64,000 nucleotides of DNA. Origin: DATHKG01 sp035489435 (GTDB lineage Bacteria; Bacteroidota; Bacteroidia; Chitinophagales; Chitinophagaceae). A program made the translations under genes and the position numbers. Of the stretch, positions 43,372 to 52,676 are shown piece by piece. The stretch is taken from the NCBI GenBank assembly GCA_035489435.1, contig DATHKG010000166.1; one strand, given 5' to 3'. A model generated the notes under the pieces. It was not told the origin of the DNA. It did not search any database and saw only the letters and a list, made by a program, of their open reading frames with translations. Each line of letters starts with the position of its first letter. The first letter of the stretch is position 1.

Positions 43372-46227
43372 ATGGAGAAAAAACTGTTTTTACTTGATGC
43401 ATTTGCTCTGATCTTCAGGGCCTACTATGCCCTGATCCGCAATCCAAGACTCACATCAAAGGGACGTAATACCAATGCACAATTTGGATTTATAAATACA
43501 CTGGTTGAATTAATTAACAACCAGAAGCCTAGCCATATGGCTGTTTGCTTTGATACACATGCGCCAACAGAGCGTCATACAGATTTTACTGAATACAAGG
43601 CAAATCGCCAGGAAGCACCGGAAGATATACTCGAAGCCATACCGGATATAAAAAGAATCATCAAGGCTTTCAATATCCCGGTTGTAGAGATGGATGGGTT
43701 CGAGGCAGATGATGTGATCGGAACATTAAGCAAGCTGGCTGCAAAAGCAGGATACGAGGTTTTAATGGTGACACCCGACAAAGATTATGGACAGCTGGTG
43801 GATGAGCGGGTAAAAATTTACAAACCTGGTTACCAGGGCGGAGATGCTGAAATCCTGGGTGTTAAGGAAGTTTGCGAAAAATGGGGGATAAAAGACGTTT
43901 CGCAGGTAATAGATATACTTGGGTTAATGGGTGATGCCGTGGATAATATACCGGGTATACCCGGTGTGGGCGAAAAAACCGCGGCAAAATTACTGGCTGA
44001 ATATAATACACTTGAAAATGTACTTGCAAACGCAGATAAGATCAAAGGGGCTTTAGGAGAAAAGGTTCGCAAGGGTACCGACTCGGCAATCATGTCAAAA
44101 AAACTGGCTACCATTATTTGCAATGTGCCTGTGGAATTTCATGAAGAAAATTTCAGATTAAAGGATTGGAACAAGGAAGAACTGCGCGAAGTTTTTACAG
44201 AGCTTGAATTCAAATCTGTTGCAAAGAGACTGCTTGGCGAAGAGCTCAGTCCGGGCACAGCGCCGGAAGGGGTACAAACTGATCTTTTTGGTAACGCTGT
44301 ACCGGCGGCTAAAGGCGCTGCCAAAGCTTCCCCCAAAAGTTTTACCCCAACGCAGGATCCAATCGCTGAAATTATCAACGAAGGCGATGCACCACCCAGC
44401 CTCGTTGCAGCCCGGAATATTAATAATACTGAACACCGGTATCATCTTATCCAGGGCGAAGCCATACCGGCATTTGTTGAAGCCCTGATGGGCCAGACTG
44501 AGATCTGCTTTGATACTGAAACGAATAACCTCGATGCGAATGACGCGGAACTTGTAGGGATGAGTTTCTCGTTTAAGCCCGGTGAAGCCTATTATGTTCC
44601 GACACCAGCTGATCAGGCCTCAACAAAACAAATTCTTGCACAATTTGCAGGGCTTTTTGAGAATCCTTCCATTAAATGGATTGGACAGAATCTCAAATAT
44701 GACATGCTTGTATTAAAATGGTATGGCTATGAACTCAAAGGCTCCTGGTTTGATACTATGCTTGCGCATTATGTAATTGAACCGGATGGCAAAAGAAGCA
44801 TGGATATGTTAAGTGCTCAATTCCTGGGTTATGACCCGGTTCCGATTGAAGACCTGATTGGCAAGAAAGGAAAAAGCCAGGGCAACATGCGTGATGTCGA
44901 GATTGAAAAAATAAAGGACTATGCTGCCGAAGATGCTGATATCACTTTGCAATTAAAACATGCACTACAACCATTGCTTACCACAAAGGTTGTTGAAAAG
45001 GTTTTTTACGAAGTCGAAAATCCTTTGCTGGCGGTTCTTACCGATATGGAGTATGAAGGAATTAAAGTCGATGTTGACTTTCTGAATGTCTATTCTCTCG
45101 AGCTCGATAAAGACGCAAAGAGAAGCGAAGAAAGTGTCTATGCTCAGGCCGGACTGCGATTCAATCTTGCTTCGCCAAAACAACTTGGTGAAGTTCTTTT
45201 CGAAAAACTTCAACTCGATCCAAAAGCAAAAAAAACAAAAACGGGTCAGTACGCAACAGGTGAAGATGTGTTATCAAAACTTGCACATCAGAATAAGATT
45301 GTTGAAGACATACTGGCATTCAGAGAGCTTACCAAGCTTAAGTCCACCTATGTTGATTCACTACCGTTGCTGCGTAACCGAAAAACCGGCCGGGTCCATA
45401 CTTCATACGCGCAGGCGGTTGCTGTTACAGGCAGACTTTCAAGCAATAATCCCAATCTTCAGAACATACCCGTTAGAACAGAACGCGGACGCGAAATCAG
45501 GAAGGCCTTCATTCCACGCGATGAAAATCATGTATTGTTATCAGCCGATTATTCACAAATCGAATTAAGAATTGTGGCCGCCATCAGTGGTGATCCGGCA
45601 ATGTGCGAAGCTTTTAAACAAGGGAAAGACATTCATACTGCTACGGCTGCGAAAGTGTACAATGTTGAGGAAAAGGACGTAGTTAAAGAAATGAGGTACA
45701 AAGCCAAAAGTGTGAACTTTGGAATTATTTATGGCCAGGGTGCTTTTGGCCTTGCTGACAATCTTGGTATTTCCAGGACGGAAGCGAAAGAAATCATCGA
45801 CAATTATAAAAAGCAATTTTCAGGTATTCAGCGTTACATGGACGATACAGTGAATTTTGCAAGGGAACACGGTTATGTTCAAACGCTGGTTGGCCGCAAG
45901 AGATGGTTAAGAGATATCAACTCTTCAAACTTTACCGTCCGCGGATTCGCTGAGCGAAATGCTATCAATTCACCTATACAGGGCACGGCAGCGGATATGA
46001 TCAAGCTTGCAATGGTTAAGATTCACCAGGTGTTTAAAGAAAATAAGTTTCGCACAAAGATGATACTACAGGTGCATGATGAACTGGTGTTCGATGCGAT
46101 AAAGGAAGAAGTGGATATAGTAAAACCCATTATCCTTGAATGTATGCGCCAGGCGTTACCTCTTCCAAATGATGTACCGGTTGAAGCCGAAATCGGCGCA
46201 GGGACGAATTGGCTCGAAGCGCATTAA
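43372..46227 (+). CDS. polA: DNA polymerase I
   Basis: The 951-residue protein has all three domains. A 5'-3' exonuclease (about 1-290; MDGFEADDVIGTL, DIPGVGEKTAA-type helix-hairpin) is followed by an Ala/Pro-rich linker. The 3'-5' exonuclease (about 350-545) keeps the acidic FDTETN pair near residue 380. The polymerase domain has motif A SADYSQIELR (about 724), O-helix KSVNFGIIYGQGAFGLA and motif C QVHDELVFD (about 900). All catalytic acids are present, so proofreading appears intact. It fills gaps after excision repair and replaces RNA primers. TACCTTCG at 43360-43367 could be a weak promoter of its own. Confidence 0.97.
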   Translation: MEKKLFLLDAFALIFRAYYALIRNPRLTSKGRNTNAQFGFINTLVELINNQKPSHMAVCFDTHAPTERHTDFTEYKANRQEAPEDILEAIPDIKRIIKAFNIPVVEMDGFEADDVIGTLSKLAAKAGYEVLMVTPDKDYGQLVDERVKIYKPGYQGGDAEILGVKEVCEKWGIKDVSQVIDILGLMGDAVDNIPGIPGVGEKTAAKLLAEYNTLENVLANADKIKGALGEKVRKGTDSAIMSKKLATIICNVPVEFHEENFRLKDWNKEELREVFTELEFKSVAKRLLGEELSPGTAPEGVQTDLFGNAVPAAKGAAKASPKSFTPTQDPIAEIINEGDAPPSLVAARNINNTEHRYHLIQGEAIPAFVEALMGQTEICFDTETNNLDANDAELVGMSFSFKPGEAYYVPTPADQASTKQILAQFAGLFENPSIKWIGQNLKYDMLVLKWYGYELKGSWFDTMLAHYVIEPDGKRSMDMLSAQFLGYDPVPIEDLIGKKGKSQGNMRDVEIEKIKDYAAEDADITLQLKHALQPLLTTKVVEKVFYEVENPLLAVLTDMEYEGIKVDVDFLNVYSLELDKDAKRSEESVYAQAGLRFNLASPKQLGEVLFEKLQLDPKAKKTKTGQYATGEDVLSKLAHQNKIVEDILAFRELTKLKSTYVDSLPLLRNRKTGRVHTSYAQAVAVTGRLSSNNPNLQNIPVRTERGREIRKAFIPRDENHVLLSADYSQIELRIVAAISGDPAMCEAFKQGKDIHTATAAKVYNVEEKDVVKEMRYKAKSVNFGIIYGQGAFGLADNLGISRTEAKEIIDNYKKQFSGIQRYMDDTVNFAREHGYVQTLVGRKRWLRDINSSNFTVRGFAERNAINSPIQGTAADMIKLAMVKIHQVFKENKFRTKMILQVHDELVFDAIKEEVDIVKPIILECMRQALPLPNDVPVEAEIGAGTNWLEAH

Positions 46228-46561
46228 AGAGAATTATGAATTATGAGTTATGAGTTATGAAAGAGGTTTGCTGTGAATCAATGTCATCATTCATAACTCA
46301 TCATCTGATCTCATCTAATCAAATCACTCAACTCACCACTTACCACTCACCACTTTGATTCCGTCGACAGTTTCGAATTTAATTAAGTGCATAAATGACA
46401 CTTGTACAACGTTTTAACCCGGCTTTAATTCTGTAGCTAAAAGATTGCAAAGAATGATGAAACGGCCCTTTATTTGCAACTCTATAACAGGAACCGTCAT
46501 CTTGAAAGAGTATCTTCAGAGTGACAATTTTCAGCTTTGATGTCAAATAAAAAAAGCCTGT
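46228..46561. other. Noncoding interval with heptamer repeats
   Basis: No gene. The first 130 bases hold two blocks of seven-base repeats described separately. The rest is plain AT-rich sequence before the 46562 gene; CAGCTTTG near 46534 is a one-off match to the -7 element. Confidence 0.6.
46231..46358. repeat. Two inverted blocks of degenerate heptamer tandem repeats
   Basis: Block 1 (46231-46258) is four exact-register copies of GARTTAT. Block 2 (46289-46358) is about ten degenerate heptamers, including ACTCATC, ACTCACC, ACTTACC, ACTCACC and ACTTTGA. ATGAGTTATGA (46250-46260) and TCATAACTCAT (46291-46301) are exact reverse complements, so the blocks can pair into a hairpin. Confidence 0.85.
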
Positions 46562-49162
46562 ATGAAAATAAAATCTACAATTCTGCTGTCCCTTTTAAGC
46601 ATGCTGTTTTTCAGTTTTGCAACCCGGGCCCAGGAGGCCTGGCCTAAAGTGATTAAAGGGTCCGATGGTTCCACCATCAGGTTATACCAGTTTCAACCAG
46701 AAAGCTTCAATAACAATTTACTTAAGGCAAGCGCGGCTATATCCATCACTAAAGAGGGAAGCACAGATCCGGTTTTTGGTGTTGCCTGGCTCGAAGCCGT
46801 AACTTCAACCCAGGGCCAGCAGGTTCAGATAGCTTCAATGAAGGTTTCATCCATAAAATTACCTGGCGATATAAGCGACGAAAACCTGGAAAGCCTGGGA
46901 AATGATCTGGAGAACAATGGCAATGCTCTTGATATAGAAATACCGTTGAACGAACTTCAATCTTCGCTGGAACTAAATAATCAACAAAAGGAACTTTCAG
47001 GACAAATCAGTAACAAGGCACCTAAGGTTATTTATAGTACCAGTCCTTCTATCCTGGTTGTTATTGACGGCGAACCTAAGATTCAACATAATGATAAATG
47101 GGGTGTTGATGCAGTAGTCAATACTCCGTTTACACTTGTAAAAAGTGATGGTAGTTTTTATTTGCATGGTGGTAAACATTGGTACATGGCTCCTTCCGCA
47201 AAAGGTCCGTATAGCTTGACAACAACGGTATCCACTCAATTAAGAAAGATTGAAGAGCAATTAAAAGCCCAGACTTCTCAGGAAAATAAAGAGAACCAGG
47301 AAAACCAGGAAGCAGAAAAAGATGAAAATGTAATTTATAAGATAGTAGTCAGCACCCAGCCTGCCGAACTCATTCAATCGAGTGGGGAGGCGAAATTTTC
47401 ATCGCTTGAGAACACAGGATTGTTATTTGTTTCCAATTCAGGTGACGATATATTCATGGATGTTGATTCACAGAATTATTATGTTTTGATTTCGGGCAGA
47501 TGGTATCACTCAAAAACCTTAAGTGGCAATTGGGAATATACCGCAGCAGATAAGTTGCCGGCAGATTTTGCAAAAATACCGGAGGGTTCACCGAAAGATC
47601 ATGTGCTTGCAAGTGTTGCTGGCACCGAAGCCGCAAATGATGCCGTACAGGAAGCGGCTGTTCCCCAAACAGCAAAGGTTGACAGGAACAGCGCACAGGC
47701 CGAAGTTGCCTATGATGGAGATCCGAAATTTGAAGATATTGATGGAACAGATCTTGACTATGCGGTTAATACTCCGGCTTCAGTTATAAGATGGAAAGGG
47801 CGCTATTATAGTGTTGATAACGGTGTTTGGTTTGAATCAGCACGCGCAACCGGTCCATGGGTAGTAAGTGTTAGAAGGCCTTATGCTGTGGCTCTGATTC
47901 CTCCGAGCTATCCGGTCTATCATATGAAGTATGTATATATCTATGATGTTACTCCCGAATATGTGTATATGGGTTATACCCCCGGTTATCTTAATACATT
48001 CGTTTACGGTCCAACGGTAGTTTATGGAACAGGATTCTATTACAGACCCTGGTTCGGTACGCATTACTATGCCAGGCCATATACCTGGGGTTTTAATGTA
48101 AGATACAATCCATGGATGGGGTGGGGTTTAGGCTATCATTACAGTTCAGGTTGGTTTAATATCAACATCGGTATTGGCCATCAACCATGGGGATATTGGG
48201 GTGGAGGGTGGTGGGGACCACGTTATTACCGCCCTTCTTATTGCTGGTCACCTTCCCGTTATGGCGGAAGTTACTATGGACGAAATAACTACTACTACAA
48301 TAGAAATCATAACTACAATTATGCAAACAGGAATTATTCAGGAAATATATACCGTAACCGTAGCGGTTTAATCAGCCGTGATTACCAAAGAATAAGCTAT
48401 AACACTCGCAGCAGGTTCACCCGAAACGGCGATTGGTCTAACAACAATCGTTCGAATCGTCCTGGTAGTTATAACAACGGTAATAACTACAATAACCGGA
48501 ATGATAATAATCGTTATAATAACAGTAACAATAACAATCGCTATAACAACCGCGACAATAACAATCGTGAAAACATAGGTAACAGGCCATCAAATAGAAC
48601 TGACAGGCCGGTAAGGGAATATAATCCTGCCAGGAGAACAGATCCCTATGGTCGTAACAATAATATTAATCCGGGAGCAACCCCCAATAACAATGGGAAC
48701 AGGGAGCGTGTAAATCCGGCAAATAGCAATGGGAACAGGTACAACAATACTAACCGTGATCCCAATAATAATCGTAACGTCGATCCAAACAGAAACAATC
48801 GTAACAACGGTAATATCAGCCCCAGAACAAACGGCGATAATCAAACCGAAATGCCAGGCAGAATAAGCCGTCCTGAAAGAGGAGAAAGGTTAAACAGCAA
48901 TCGTCCGGAGAATAATAATAGCCGACCTGTATCGCCTTCTCTACAAACACAGCCACAGCCACGACCAGAAAGACAAATTCAATCCAGGCCGGAGAGACAG
49001 ATTCAATCAAGACCTGAGAGACAGTCGCAGCCACAAATGCGCGAAGTGCAGAGAAGATCTGACAATGGACCATCTATGAGACAGCGTGAAAGTTCTTCAC
49101 AGGGCAGATCCGCTGAACGCTCTAACGGTTCGCCTGGCGGAAGACGTGGGGAAAGAGGATAA
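46562..49162 (+). CDS. Large secreted protein with Asn/Arg/Tyr-rich low-complexity tail
   Basis: The 866-residue protein has a signal peptide (about 1-23). Residues 25-430 form an ordered region with repeated WY patterns (GKHWYMAPSAKGPYSL, GRWYHSKTLSGNWEY, GRYYSVDNGVWFESARATGPW), probably three copies of one small beta module. Residues 440-570 are Tyr/Gly/Trp-rich (YMGYTPGYL, GWGLGYHYSSGWF), like proteins loosely annotated as carbohydrate-binding family V/XII. The last 290 residues are extremely rich in Asn, Arg and Tyr, ending with Gln/Arg/Pro repeats (QIQSRPER). No enzyme motif was found. A structural or matrix role is a guess. A strong terminator follows. Confidence 0.85.
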   Translation: MKIKSTILLSLLSMLFFSFATRAQEAWPKVIKGSDGSTIRLYQFQPESFNNNLLKASAAISITKEGSTDPVFGVAWLEAVTSTQGQQVQIASMKVSSIKLPGDISDENLESLGNDLENNGNALDIEIPLNELQSSLELNNQQKELSGQISNKAPKVIYSTSPSILVVIDGEPKIQHNDKWGVDAVVNTPFTLVKSDGSFYLHGGKHWYMAPSAKGPYSLTTTVSTQLRKIEEQLKAQTSQENKENQENQEAEKDENVIYKIVVSTQPAELIQSSGEAKFSSLENTGLLFVSNSGDDIFMDVDSQNYYVLISGRWYHSKTLSGNWEYTAADKLPADFAKIPEGSPKDHVLASVAGTEAANDAVQEAAVPQTAKVDRNSAQAEVAYDGDPKFEDIDGTDLDYAVNTPASVIRWKGRYYSVDNGVWFESARATGPWVVSVRRPYAVALIPPSYPVYHMKYVYIYDVTPEYVYMGYTPGYLNTFVYGPTVVYGTGFYYRPWFGTHYYARPYTWGFNVRYNPWMGWGLGYHYSSGWFNINIGIGHQPWGYWGGGWWGPRYYRPSYCWSPSRYGGSYYGRNNYYYNRNHNYNYANRNYSGNIYRNRSGLISRDYQRISYNTRSRFTRNGDWSNNNRSNRPGSYNNGNNYNNRNDNNRYNNSNNNNRYNNRDNNNRENIGNRPSNRTDRPVREYNPARRTDPYGRNNNINPGATPNNNGNRERVNPANSNGNRYNNTNRDPNNNRNVDPNRNNRNNGNISPRTNGDNQTEMPGRISRPERGERLNSNRPENNNSRPVSPSLQTQPQPRPERQIQSRPERQIQSRPERQSQPQMREVQRRSDNGPSMRQRESSSQGRSAERSNGSPGGRRGERG

Positions 49163-49233
49163 ATAACTGATATAAGATTGTTTATTCTGCAACAATTACA
49201 ACTTATACAGAACTATCAAAAAGAGATATTGAA

Positions 49234-49275
49234 ACAAAAGCAAAACTCCGGCAGCCACCGGAGTTTTGCTTTTGT
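49234..49275. terminator. Strong bidirectional terminator between convergent genes
   Basis: Perfect 18-bp stem from 49234-49251 and 49258-49275 around a six-base loop, with A- and T-runs on both sides. It serves both the 46562 gene and the minus-strand fibre operon. Confidence 0.92.
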
Positions 49276-49328
49276 AATATTGTTTAAGAAGTTTGCTGGT
49301 CAACAAATTCTATTATCGCCAACAAATG

Positions 49329-50951
49329 CTACCATCCTGTTATCACAAGCTTTCTGCTTTCTATCAGTTTATTATCGGAGATGAATCCTATTATATATGT
49401 GCCAGGCGTATAAAGATACATTTCCACTAACTCCTTACCCGTTACATCTGTTTCCCGGATACGTTGACCTATTGCGTTCCAGATCACAACAGTTTTAATC
49501 TTCTGTAGTTTATCGATTGACACCATAAACCTACCTGTGCTTGGGTTAGGCCAGATAGCAAACCTGCTTGGTTTTGACTGCCCATCAATAACGATGATAT
49601 CAGAATACATGCGGTTGCCCTGGTAGTCGATCATTACGATACGGTAATAGGAAATGCCGCTGTATTTGTTCGGATCATTAAGTGTGTAATTAAGATAAGA
49701 GAAGCTATAACCATTAATTGCTTTTGAGTCCATCGAGTCAACGCTCTTCCAGTTTACCTGGTTATCAAATCTGCGTTGCACGACAAAGTATTTGATATTG
49801 ATTTCTGGTCTTGTCGTCCACGCGAGTTTTACCAGTTCTGAGTTCAGACGAAATCCATTAACGAGCAGGTTTGTTCTGGCGCTGTCAGCAAAGGCAAATG
49901 AAATTTTTGTAAAGTATGACTGCGCACCCATTTCACCTGAAAAGCTACGACTGTTCATCGCGGCTGTTGAAATACCGGGACCGGTTGTAATTATTCCTGG
50001 CGCGGAGGGCGCAATCTTAAAACGACCAGTGTCCCATCCTGACGAATTGTAATGAGATATATAAGACAACAAACGATAGCTGTTAAACTTCGACCCTTCT
50101 TCCGAAACCTGGTGTTGCAGCGAAAGTTCCACATCATCCTGGCCGGGTCTTAATAACTTACCGGTTTGCCAGGTTTTATTTACTGACCATTCGTTCAGCA
50201 GGGCTCCGGTTATCGCGTTTCTTAATACAGTATCGGAAACTGCTACATAGAAGTCATCGGGATTATCTGATCTGAGATATATTGAAGCAGGGGAATAACC
50301 ATTTATAGTTGAACCCACCGGGAAAGAAACATGCCCATGTTTCTTTTCAATTTTTTCTCTTAGCAACATACCACCATCAACTTTACCACCTGTTACTACG
50401 AACCTGGATTCATTATAACCTGAAATAACACCTGGAAAATTATGCCCGACAACCAGGATATTATCGCTGGTAAATACATGCCCCGATTTGAATTCAAGCT
50501 GTTGCATTATTTTAGTGGAACCGCCAATCAATCTCAACCCGGATGGATTATTGATCTGAAGATTTGCAAACATTGGCCCCGTCCTGGTAGCCGCGTTATA
50601 ACCACCTGTAAGATATTGTTGTGATGGCAAATTGCCGGTAAGCCTCGTATCTGGTACAAGGAAACGAAGAAGACCGCCTTGGCCGGCAACACCGTTTCCA
50701 AAAGAACTTTCATCAGTAATAGAAGAAGCAATATCGTTGGTCCAGGTTAATCCTTTGAAGTTAACCGTTGCATTTTTTCCAATACCAAACTGGCCGTCAT
50801 TAAATACATTGGCAAAAATGGTTGCGGAATCGCTTGTAAAAAATATTTTCCCAGACTTAGGAATATAGAAGCCTGGTTGAGCTATGGAAGTTTTCACCAG
50901 CGCAATTAATAATCCGAAGAATAAAACAGTATGTCTGGCTATCGTTTGCAT
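49329..50951 (-). CDS. T9SS-sorted secreted protein of fibre operon
   Basis: The 540-residue protein has a signal peptide (about 1-24, ending SIAQ) and a C-terminal type IX secretion sorting domain: FAIWPNPSTGRFMVSI, then VVIWNAIGQRI and GTYIIGFISDNKLIESRKLVI. T9SS moves such proteins across the outer membrane. The central part (25-460) is beta-rich without catalytic motifs and contains SARTNLLVNGFRLNSELVKLAWTTRPEINIKYFVVQR, a fibronectin-III-like stretch. It is the last gene of a three-gene minus-strand set, starting 3 bases after the preceding stop. Confidence 0.88.
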   Translation of the reverse strand: MQTIARHTVLFFGLLIALVKTSIAQPGFYIPKSGKIFFTSDSATIFANVFNDGQFGIGKNATVNFKGLTWTNDIASSITDESSFGNGVAGQGGLLRFLVPDTRLTGNLPSQQYLTGGYNAATRTGPMFANLQINNPSGLRLIGGSTKIMQQLEFKSGHVFTSDNILVVGHNFPGVISGYNESRFVVTGGKVDGGMLLREKIEKKHGHVSFPVGSTINGYSPASIYLRSDNPDDFYVAVSDTVLRNAITGALLNEWSVNKTWQTGKLLRPGQDDVELSLQHQVSEEGSKFNSYRLLSYISHYNSSGWDTGRFKIAPSAPGIITTGPGISTAAMNSRSFSGEMGAQSYFTKISFAFADSARTNLLVNGFRLNSELVKLAWTTRPEINIKYFVVQRRFDNQVNWKSVDSMDSKAINGYSFSYLNYTLNDPNKYSGISYYRIVMIDYQGNRMYSDIIVIDGQSKPSRFAIWPNPSTGRFMVSIDKLQKIKTVVIWNAIGQRIRETDVTGKELVEMYLYTPGTYIIGFISDNKLIESRKLVITGW

Positions 50952-50954
50952 TTG

Positions 50955-52586
50955 TCAATACCCTTCTAACCTGATATACACTTTTGTATTTGTATCGTTG
51001 TGAGACTCGAAACCCTCAGACGAAGACAAGGCAGCTGTAGTTTTACTTTCAAGTACTTTAATCACGATGGAAGTGGTAGAGTTACTGACAATAGTTGCTA
51101 CAGGATAGTTAGTTATTGCACTACCACCTTTCGCGGTTACCTGGGCAGATACAATAGTGGCAAAACCGATGTTTGCCGGTATTGTTACTGTTATTATTCC
51201 GGTTGCAGTGTTTGATACTTCTGCAACCCAGACCTTTGTTATTTCATTCACCGCCGCTGTACCCGTTCCGCTATAATAGGTTGGAGTTTTAGTCCGTACT
51301 ACTTTGCCGGTTGGATCCACACCAATCACTGCGGCATCGGATGTCATCGTAGAAGTGCTCGTAAGATTTTCAAGTCTTAAACCGGCATCATTCGCAACCC
51401 CGGTTTTAATGTGCATCAGGGTTGAAGGAGCTAATGTGCCGATTCCAACCTGGCCCGTGGCGCTTATCCGCATTCTCTCGTTGGCAGTAGCAAATCCACC
51501 TGTGAAGAAACGCAGCGTCTTTGCTGCCGTTCCATTACCAATCACAAAATCACTTCCTGTTGTATACAAGTATGCATTGTTAGCTCCATTCAGAATAGGG
51601 TAAGAGGTATTTGAATACCCACTTGAATTAATTCCAAGGTTAACGAAATTTGTAGTTTCAGTTCCATTATTGGAGGTAGCTACAAGATCAGAACTTGCAG
51701 TGTTTCCCGCAGATCTGTTCTGCACGTTGATCTGGAGATAATTATTTATTGAACCTTTGCCAGTCATCAGGTTAAAAGACTCGGTAGTGCCTGCATCAAT
51801 AAGAAGCTTTTCCGGATTTGTGACATCGAAACTGTTAGAGCCTACCGCCATGCGACCACTTTGAAGCCGCATCATCTCTGACATTCCTTCGACATAATCA
51901 TAGCTTTTGAACACAATTGCTTCATCCCCATCATCCCCGATAATAAACTCAAACCCGCCACTATTACTGGTACCTGTGGACCCTAATTCAAAATAATCTG
52001 TCCCTGCAGCGCTTCCTTTTATGCGAAAATTTCCATTTGCATCAACAAACATCTTTGGTTTATAAAATTCTGCACCGGGAGCATAAAATTGGAGAGCGGA
52101 TCGTAAATGGAAAACCTGTTCATTATTATTATCATAATCAGTATAAGCCTGTGTGAGTCCCAACGTCTGGCGGCGACCAAATTCTGCAAAGGCGCTATTG
52201 AAAGACCTTAACACAAGTGCCTTATCATCCAACGTTCCAAGAAACTCCGTTGCGCTATTGATTCCCGTGTTGCCGGTTTTCAGCCATTGACTTGTTATGT
52301 TTTCAGCATAAGTCAGCGCTTTCCAGTACCCGTTTGAACGAGCATACATTTGTTTGGTTGGAGTAAAGTAAATGAGCATTCCATCTGGCGGAGCCATCAC
52401 GTTGATCAAATTGGTATCGGAGATCCGAACAAGTAAAAGACCCTGGTTTGTTGAACTCAGTTCAAGGACAGCAGATTTATTTACTGTATAAGGATTCGTA
52501 CCCAGTTTTAATTGTTGAGCTTGTGTAACGCAAGTGCCTAATAAAATCGTGATTGATGTAAGTAACCAACAGGTAAAAGGCTTCAT
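50955..52586 (-). CDS. Secreted tail-fibre-like beta-repeat protein (paralog 2)
   Basis: ATG at 52586 gives 543 residues with a signal peptide (MKPFTCWLLTSITILLGTCVTQAQ); a longer reading to 52655 is unlikely. The mature N-terminus LKLGTNPYTVNKSAVLELSSTNQGLLLVRISDT and PPDGMLIYFTPTKQMYARSNGYWKAL are shared with the upstream paralog. It continues with phage-tail-like elements such as RMRISATGQVGIGTLAPSTLMHI, seen in fibre and spike proteins. The C-terminal 130 residues form a different beta domain. No T9SS domain is seen, so its export route beyond the periplasm is unclear. Confidence 0.82.
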   Translation of the reverse strand: MKPFTCWLLTSITILLGTCVTQAQQLKLGTNPYTVNKSAVLELSSTNQGLLLVRISDTNLINVMAPPDGMLIYFTPTKQMYARSNGYWKALTYAENITSQWLKTGNTGINSATEFLGTLDDKALVLRSFNSAFAEFGRRQTLGLTQAYTDYDNNNEQVFHLRSALQFYAPGAEFYKPKMFVDANGNFRIKGSAAGTDYFELGSTGTSNSGGFEFIIGDDGDEAIVFKSYDYVEGMSEMMRLQSGRMAVGSNSFDVTNPEKLLIDAGTTESFNLMTGKGSINNYLQINVQNRSAGNTASSDLVATSNNGTETTNFVNLGINSSGYSNTSYPILNGANNAYLYTTGSDFVIGNGTAAKTLRFFTGGFATANERMRISATGQVGIGTLAPSTLMHIKTGVANDAGLRLENLTSTSTMTSDAAVIGVDPTGKVVRTKTPTYYSGTGTAAVNEITKVWVAEVSNTATGIITVTIPANIGFATIVSAQVTAKGGSAITNYPVATIVSNSTTSIVIKVLESKTTAALSSSEGFESHNDTNTKVYIRLEGY

Positions 52587-52676
52587 AGGGAATCCGTTAA
52601 GCATACAAGTTTGAAACCGAAGTTGCTCTTTTATTCCAGTGGAAAGAAAGAGCAACTCAGGTCAAATAATTTCAGC

